From Pseudomonadota bacterium (GTDB lineage: Bacteria; Pseudomonadota; Alphaproteobacteria; Caulobacterales; Caulobacteraceae), in assembly GCA_023445955.1 (NCBI GenBank), contig JAEXJH010000508.1:1-9962 (forward strand): DNA of 9,962 bases. The letters run 5' to 3'. Every line of letters starts with the position of its first letter. Positions within the stretch are counted from its first letter, which is position 1. Positions 6,190 to 9,962 of the stretch are shown one piece after another. Position numbers and translations under genes: made by a program. Below the pieces are notes generated by a model, which was given only the letters and a program-made list of their open reading frames with translations, did not search any database and was not told the origin of the DNA.

Positions 6190-7422
6190 ATGGCCCAGAC
6201 CCTCAGCGACTCAGTAACCCATCGCCGCCTGTTCCTGGCCGGCGCTGGCCTACTGGCGGCCACGGCCTTCGCGCCCCGGAGTTGGGCCCAGGCGGGCGCT
6301 GATCTGCGCTTACCGGGCGGTCCATCGACCCGGCCGCTCACCGACGCCTTCCCCGGCAAGCGCGGCATGATTCTGCAGCGTACCCGGCCTCCGCTGCTAG
6401 AGACGCCAATGAGCGTCTTCGACCAGGGCGTGTTCACCCCCAACGACCAGTTCTTCGTACGCTGGCACTGGGCAAACGTGCCGACCGAGATCGATGCCAC
6501 AACGTTCAAACTGAACGTTCGCGGCCGGGTCGGGCGCCCCTTGTCGCTCTCCCTCGCCGACATCCTGGCCATGCCGCGCGTGCAGATGGCCGCCGTCAAC
6601 CAGTGCTCGGGCAATTCCCGCGGTCTGTTCCAGCCCCGGGTTCCCGGCGCCCAGTGGGCGCACGGCGCCATGGGCAACGCCAAGTGGCTGGGCGTAAGCT
6701 TGCGGCGTGTCCTCGACCTGGCCGGCGTCCAGCCCGGCGCGGTCGCGGTGCGCTTCAACGGCCTTGACCAGCCGGTCGTCGATGGCGCCCCGGACTTCTC
6801 GAAATCGCTCTCGATAGACCATGCCCGCGACGGCGAGGTGATGATCGCCTTCGCGATGAACGGCGCGCAGTTGCCGCTGCTCAACGGCTTCCCGATCCGA
6901 CTGATCGTCCCGGGGTGGTTCTCGACCTACTGGGTCAAGATGCTCAGCGACATCGAGGTGCTCGGCGCCCCGGACGACAGTTACTGGATGGCCAAGGCCT
7001 ACAAGATCCCGGACACGCCATTGGCCAATGTGGCGCCGGGCGCCAAGGACTTCCCGACCGTTCCGATCAACCGGATGGTCCCGCGGTCCTGGATCACCAG
7101 CCTTGCTGACGGCACCAGCGTCGCCTACCAACCCCACCTCCCGGTCGGCGGCATCGCCATGGGCGGCGACGCTGGGGTCGCCAGGGTCGATCTTTCCAGC
7201 GACGGCGGCCGCTCCTGGGCGCCCGCTCGCCTGGGCCCCGACGAGGGCAAGTACAGCTTCCGCCGCTTCGACGGGATGGTCGCCGTCGCCGGAAAGGGTC
7301 CCGTCGCCCTGATGGCCCGGTGCACGAATACAGCCGGCGTCAGCCAAGCCATGACGCCGAATTGGAACCCAGGAGGCTTCATGCGCGCCTGTGTCGAGAC
7401 GACCCACGTGGTGCTGTCATGA
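6190..7422 (+). CDS. sorA: Periplasmic molybdenum sulfite oxidase/dehydrogenase catalytic subunit, SorA-like
   Basis: This 410-residue precursor should oxidise sulfite to sulfate in the periplasm and pass electrons to the adjacent cytochrome. A Tat signal is clear: HRRLFLAGAG (twin arginine at 12-13) followed by LLAATAFAP and a cleavage site near SWAQA. The sulfite-oxidase fold spans about residues 70-255. The molybdenum-binding cysteine is Cys139 in AVNQCSGNSRG; RWHW (Arg91, His93) and Tyr247 in PGWFSTYWVKML match active-site Arg, His and Tyr positions known in SorA. The C-terminal dimerisation domain (about 275-405) includes VDLSSDGGRSWAPARL and ends with NWNPGGFMRACVETT. No haem domain is present, as in SorA and unlike animal enzymes. 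The length matches SorA precursors. GGAGG at 6180-6184 precedes the ATG by five bases. The stop overlaps the cytochrome start (ATGA), so the two are coupled. The symbol is by resemblance. Confidence 0.88.
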   Translation: MAQTLSDSVTHRRLFLAGAGLLAATAFAPRSWAQAGADLRLPGGPSTRPLTDAFPGKRGMILQRTRPPLLETPMSVFDQGVFTPNDQFFVRWHWANVPTEIDATTFKLNVRGRVGRPLSLSLADILAMPRVQMAAVNQCSGNSRGLFQPRVPGAQWAHGAMGNAKWLGVSLRRVLDLAGVQPGAVAVRFNGLDQPVVDGAPDFSKSLSIDHARDGEVMIAFAMNGAQLPLLNGFPIRLIVPGWFSTYWVKMLSDIEVLGAPDDSYWMAKAYKIPDTPLANVAPGAKDFPTVPINRMVPRSWITSLADGTSVAYQPHLPVGGIAMGGDAGVARVDLSSDGGRSWAPARLGPDEGKYSFRRFDGMVAVAGKGPVALMARCTNTAGVSQAMTPNWNPGGFMRACVETTHVVLS

Positions 7423-7910
7423 GCGACCGGCAGAAGACGCCGTCCTACGGCCGTGCGCTCCTGCAACTTGGCGCCATGGCGGGAGGCTTCGTCATCGCGA
7501 TCTCTCTTGGCCGCCATGCCTTTGTGGAAAGCCTGAAGCCGCCGCCCGCACCGCCGGCCCCAGCCGCGGCGCCGCCATCCGCAGTGTCAGGGGGCGGTTT
7601 CACGCTGACCTCGACAAGCATCGCCTTGCCCGACGACGATCCGCCCTACCCCGCCGGGCCGGGCGCCGACCTGATGAACGGCAACTGCACCGCATGTCAT
7701 TCGGCCAGCATGGCCCTGACCCAGCCCGCGCTATCGAAAGCGCAATGGACCTCGACCGTCGAGAAGATGCGCGACACGTACAAGGCGACGATCGCTGAAA
7801 AGGATATTCCCGCCATCGTCGACTACCTGACCGGCGTCAGCGCCAAGCTAGGAAGCGAGACGAAGCCAGGTCGGCCGGTGAGCGCTGACGCAGGCGGCGC
7901 CACGGGCTGA
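7419..7910 (+). CDS. sorB: Membrane-anchored c-type cytochrome, SorB-like electron acceptor
   Basis: A 163-residue monohaem cytochrome c. Residues 13-30 (ALLQLGAMAGGFVIAISL) form an N-terminal membrane anchor or uncleaved signal, followed by a flexible Pro/Ala linker (residues 41-54, PPPAPPAPAAAPPS) and a haem domain with CTACH at 90-94. Met117 in EKMRDTY is the likely distal ligand. The start is the ATG at 7419, which overlaps the sorA stop in ATGA; a longer upstream reading would run through sorA in another frame and lack a signal. SorB of Starkeya novella is a smaller soluble partner of SorA; the anchor and linker here suggest tethering to the inner membrane so the haem can reach respiratory oxidases or other cytochromes. 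The last 18 residues are low-complexity. Symbol by context. Confidence 0.85.
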   Translation: MSDRQKTPSYGRALLQLGAMAGGFVIAISLGRHAFVESLKPPPAPPAPAAAPPSAVSGGGFTLTSTSIALPDDDPPYPAGPGADLMNGNCTACHSASMALTQPALSKAQWTSTVEKMRDTYKATIAEKDIPAIVDYLTGVSAKLGSETKPGRPVSADAGGATG

Positions 7911-7922
7911 CGTAGTGCGCGC

Positions 7923-8180
7923 TTAGCGTTGGAATATCTGCCGAACGGCTGCGGCCTCTGGCTGATTGATTTTCAGGGTCCGTTCGGCGGCGTCATAGCC
8001 CAACGGCAGCATGCACCCATCCACATCCCCTTGGCCTGGGAAGCGGCGATCTTGTCCCGGATCCGCTCGCGTGCCCTCACGCTCGAACTGAGCGAAGAAC
8101 AGCAGCACATTGAGGGTTAGCCTGCCCATGCTGGTGGTGGCGTTGAAGGCCTGGGTCACCGAGACGAACGAGACGCTTCC
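7923..8180 (-). pseudogene. Remnant of a serine recombinase (resolvase/invertase type)
   Basis: About 85 codons match the stretch between the catalytic domain and the Recombinase domain of large serine recombinases: VSFVSVTQAFNATTSMGRLT, NVLLFFAQFERE, then LPLGYDAAERTLKINQ and EAAAVRQIFQR. The middle is out of frame: after FEREGT a shift near 8066-8072 restores ERIRDKIAASQAKGMWMG, and a second shift near 8011-8016 returns to the first frame. The catalytic N-terminal part with the nucleophilic serine is absent; sequence upstream of about 8180 is unrelated. A TAA at 7923-7925 ends the reading just where the DNA-binding part should begin. It is certainly inactive. It sits between the sulfite and mercury loci and probably marks an old junction of a mobile element. 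Confidence 0.82.
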
Positions 8181-8379
8181 GCGCCGCAAACGTGCCATTG
8201 GCCAGCGTCGAAGTTCCAGCCCGAAACCGGACATTCCCAACGGCGACTAAGAGTCACGTTCGGGCCAAATCCATCAACTAAAGCCGCTTTGCCGGCCGCG
8301 TCAGCGATCGTTCTCTAACAGCGGTCAAGCCGTTTGACGCGGCACCGCGCCAACGGCCCGTGGGCGACGGCTCGTAGGC
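8181..8379. other. Intergenic stretch between recombinase remnant and mercury locus
   Basis: No gene is recognised. It contains the hairpin listed at 8329-8357 and otherwise nothing I can name. Confidence 0.4.
8329..8357 (-). terminator. Hairpin after the mercury operon, possible terminator
   Basis: Outer arms GCCGTT/AACGGC enclose an inner stem CGCGG/CCGCG with a two-base loop. It lies about 20 bases past the stop of the last mercury-locus gene. No U-tract follows on the minus strand, so it would be an atypical or Rho-aided terminator or an RNA-end protector. Confidence 0.35.
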
Positions 8380-8598
8380 CTAGGCGCAGCAGCTAGAGCC
8401 TTCCTGTATCGGCGGGCATTTCACGTCGCCGTACGAGCAATAGACGCAACAGTCGCCGGGCTTAGGCTTGAGCACAGCGCCGCAGCCTTGGCAGTCGTAG
8501 AAGTACTGACAGGCGTCGGTGGGCATGGTCTCGGTCGCCTGGTGCCCGCAGTGGGGGCAGGTGAGCGTGGACCGAAGTTCGATCTGTACATTGCTCAT
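8380..8598 (-). CDS. GDCCVxCSYG family cysteine-rich small protein
   Basis: This 72-residue soluble protein contains 11 cysteines. The first part resembles a zinc ribbon (CPHC at 14-17, CQGC at 36-39). The second carries the family signature GDCCVYCSYGDVKCPPIQ at 48-65 and a terminal SSCCA. Proteins of this family are often found in mercury-resistance operons; their function is not established, but the thiol density suggests binding soft metals in the cytoplasm. The ATG overlaps the stop of the MerT-like gene (ATGA, 8595-8598), so the two are coupled. No signal peptide is present. Confidence 0.85.
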   Translation of the reverse strand: MSNVQIELRSTLTCPHCGHQATETMPTDACQYFYDCQGCGAVLKPKPGDCCVYCSYGDVKCPPIQEGSSCCA

Positions 8599-8990
8599 CC
8601 GCGAGCACTCCGGATCAGGGTCAAGGCCCAGGGTTCAACGATCGGCTGCCAGATCAACGCGAGGAGCACCAGAACGGTGGCCACGCCAAGCAGGCCGATG
8701 CCGAGCCGCGACGGCGCAGCGCAAGTGCTATCGACCCGGCACATCCGTGCCCTCCGCCAGGTAACGATCCAGCCGACCCCGATGACGGCGAGCGCAGCAA
8801 GCGTGATCCATGTGCGTTGCGCGGCGAACCAACCCAGGCCGCTCAAACCAAGGCCGGCCAGGGCTAACGACATTGGCAGCACGCAGCAGGCGGCCCAGGC
8901 AAAGACCGCGCCGGCTGCTGCGGTCACAGCCGCCCAGCTCAAGGCGTTCTGCCCGTCTCGCCGAGTTCGAGGTCTGCCGATCGCTGTCAT
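8595..8990 (-). CDS. merT: MerT-like mercuric ion transporter
   Basis: A 131-residue inner-membrane protein with three hydrophobic segments (about 17-55, with a turn; 61-77; 96-115). MerT brings Hg(II) across the inner membrane through paired thiols. The first segment carries the vicinal Cys35-Cys36 (WAACCVLPMSLALAGLG), and the cytoplasmic loop has Cys84 and Cys90 (MCRVDSTC) with the same five-residue spacing as the Cys76/Cys82 pair of Tn501 MerT. I chose the ATG at 8990, with AGGAGA seven bases upstream; the frame stays open to 9095 but that extension crosses the promoter. It is the first gene of the divergent mer unit. No periplasmic MerP follows, although MerT proteins of this kind can act alone. 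Confidence 0.83.
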   Translation of the reverse strand: MTAIGRPRTRRDGQNALSWAAVTAAAGAVFAWAACCVLPMSLALAGLGLSGLGWFAAQRTWITLAALAVIGVGWIVTWRRARMCRVDSTCAAPSRLGIGLLGVATVLVLLALIWQPIVEPWALTLIRSARG

Positions 8991-9018
8991 GTCGTCGTCT
9001 CCTGGTCCAATGCCGGTC

Positions 9019-9049
9019 AGCATGCCATCTGTAGCGACTACAGACTCAA
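9019..9049 (-). promoter_or_regulatory. MerR-controlled promoter/operator of the mercury operon
   Basis: A perfect 7-3-7 dyad, TCTGTAG-N3-CTACAGA (9028-9044), lies between a -35 box TTGAGT (minus strand, 9049-9044) and a poor -10 CATGCT (9024-9019). The spacing is 19 bp, the over-long spacer that MerR-family activators correct by twisting DNA. The site lies in the gap between divergent merR and merT. Confidence 0.78.
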
Positions 9050-9072
9050 GCCCTAATCGGAAGGCGACCTTC

Positions 9073-9501
9073 ATGGCCGGGCCAGCGATCCCCATCGGCG
9101 AACTTTCCCGCCGGACCGGCTGTCACATCGAGACGATCCGCTACTATGAACGCATCGGCTTGCTGCCCATCCCACCGCGGCGCGGCCGCTACCGCAGCTA
9201 TGACGAACAGGATGTGGCGCGACTCGGCTTCGTGCGCCGAGCGCGGGAGCTAGGGTTCACTCTGCAAGAAGTGCGTGGGTTGCTAGGCCTCGCAAACGAC
9301 GAGCAAGCATCGTGCGCTGGCGTGCGCGAGCTGGCCGCCACCCACCTAGTGGACGTCCGCGCACGGATTGCTGACCTCAAGCGCATGGAACGGGTACTGG
9401 CCAACTCCGTCCGCGCCTGTGACGCCGGCAAGGACCCAGGCTGCCCGCTGATCGATGCGCTTTACGCCGGGGCACTTGATGCTCCCCGCTCGATCCAGTG
9501 A
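9073..9501 (+). CDS. merR: MerR family regulator, mercury-responsive type
   Basis: A 142-residue regulator. The N-terminal winged helix-turn-helix is clear (IPIGELSRRTGCHIETIRYY, then ERIGLLPIPPRRGRYRSY), followed by the second helical unit (VARLGFVRRARELGFTLQEV) and a long coiled-coil dimerisation helix (about 88-112). Three cysteines match the Hg ligands of MerR by position: one in DEQASCAGV before the dimerisation helix, and a pair in ACDAGKDPGCPLIDAL after it. The pair is seven residues apart, versus eight in Tn501 MerR and seven in CueR; together with the third cysteine and the adjacent merT, mercury is still the best inducer. The start at 9073 has GGAAGG eight bases upstream. The frame is open much further upstream, antisense to merT, but the HTH fixes this start. 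Confidence 0.9.
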   Translation: MAGPAIPIGELSRRTGCHIETIRYYERIGLLPIPPRRGRYRSYDEQDVARLGFVRRARELGFTLQEVRGLLGLANDEQASCAGVRELAATHLVDVRARIADLKRMERVLANSVRACDAGKDPGCPLIDALYAGALDAPRSIQ

Positions 9502-9962
9502 GCATGTATTCTGAGACCCACACCTTCCATCTTTGAAGTTGAGACCGTCCTAGACCGAGAACTGCCACGCGCCATTCGGGCGGACGCTTCGAATGTCACC
9601 CTCGCGGCTCTGGCTCGCCAGGTCGCAACGATCGCTACGAAGTCGCCCGCCCGACGTCGCACGGTCTCGTCCGCTTTCACGCGGCCGACCACGCAACTCT
9701 GATTCAGCAGGGGATCTCGACCATCGGGCTCATGGTTCTCTTCGAGGTCGGAAATCCCGCCTCAGCATGGGTTGTTCGGAGGGAGGCGCCACCTTGTAAT
9801 CCGCGCGGTAGAACCGCGTCGAAAGCTGCGTGGTCACCTGGCCCGTCGTCCCGATAGTGCGATCTCCATCGCTGGAGTCTGGTTCTGGCGCTCAGGTGGT
9901 CATGCTTGAGCCGTCCGCCACTCGAACTCGGTGCCGTCGGTCCAGAGCGCGTGTAACAGGAC
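9502..9962. other. Unassigned 461-base region after merR
   Basis: No gene can be named. Two stretches look coding-like. The minus strand is open from 9891 to a stop at 9730-9732 (about 53 codons, including GQVTTQLSTRFYRADYKVAP) without a clear start. The plus strand continues in the merR frame for about 65 codons past the merR stop, also with no start. Neither matches a family I recognise; they may be remnants. No tRNA, terminator or inverted repeat stands out. Confidence 0.35.
9900..9962 (-). CDS. C-terminal end of an unrecognised gene cut by the window edge
   Basis: The minus strand is open from the window edge to a TGA at 9900-9902 and encodes VLLHALWTDGTEFEWRTAQA. The mix of residues looks protein-like, but 20 residues are too few to name a family. 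It could also be a chance frame. Confidence 0.25.
   Translation of the reverse strand, partial: VLLHALWTDGTEFEWRTAQA

Noticed and set aside
6397..7407. 336-codon minus-strand frame opposite the sulfite oxidase
   Set aside because: Shadow of sorA; rich in Asp, Gly, Arg and His with no domain pattern.
8488..9072. Upstream extension of the merR frame
   Set aside because: It runs antisense to merT and through the operator; the HTH and ribosome binding site place the start at 9073.
1..9962. CRISPR arrays, tRNA or rRNA genes
   Set aside because: No regularly spaced repeats, tRNA cloverleaf pattern or rRNA-like stretches were seen by eye on either strand.

Overview
The window is GC-rich DNA of alphaproteobacterial character. 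Caulobacterales or a neighbouring order is my guess from the gene styles (Tat-exported sulfite oxidase, TDT transporter, DUF305 plus beta-propeller pair, GC-rich third codon positions); no rRNA or housekeeping gene fixes the taxon. It reads as an accessory segment: an insertion sequence, a LysR-controlled periplasmic redox locus, a recombinase remnant and a partial mercury locus.

Layout. 1-107 is flanking DNA. About 108-1465 is a complete IS110-superfamily element of the IS1111 type: transposase on the minus strand, 15-bp subterminal inverted repeats, and a long non-coding 3' end expected to encode the guide (bridge/seek) RNA. 1508-3315 (minus) is a two-gene operon, DUF305 protein then a YVTN beta-propeller protein, divergent from a lysR gene at 3447-4325. 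4455-7910 (plus) is a second operon: a small membrane protein interrupted by a frameshift, a TDT-family (SLAC1/Ssu1-like) transporter, a Tat-exported SorA-like molybdenum sulfite oxidase, and a membrane-anchored SorB-like cytochrome c. 7923-8180 (minus) is a decayed serine-recombinase fragment. 8380-8990 (minus) encodes a MerT-like transporter and a GDCCVxCSYG protein, divergent from merR at 9073-9501. 9502-9962 has no gene I can name.

How it fits together. A palindrome of the form CGTTCG-N7-CGAACG lies on each side of lysR: one copy in the divergent promoter of the DUF305/propeller operon, the other directly after the lysR stop and ahead of the sulfite-oxidase operon. The simplest reading is one LysR regulator driving two operons as one regulon: sulfite (or a related oxyanion) is exported by the TDT protein and oxidised in the periplasm by SorA, with electrons passing to the anchored cytochrome. 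DUF305 and the beta-propeller would then be uncharacterised partners.

The most interesting points are the duplicated operator, the -1 frameshift at a slippery-type heptamer in the first gene of the sulfite operon, a stretch in the IS non-coding end that resembles the target it was inserted into, and a mercury-uptake locus with no MerA or MerP in view.
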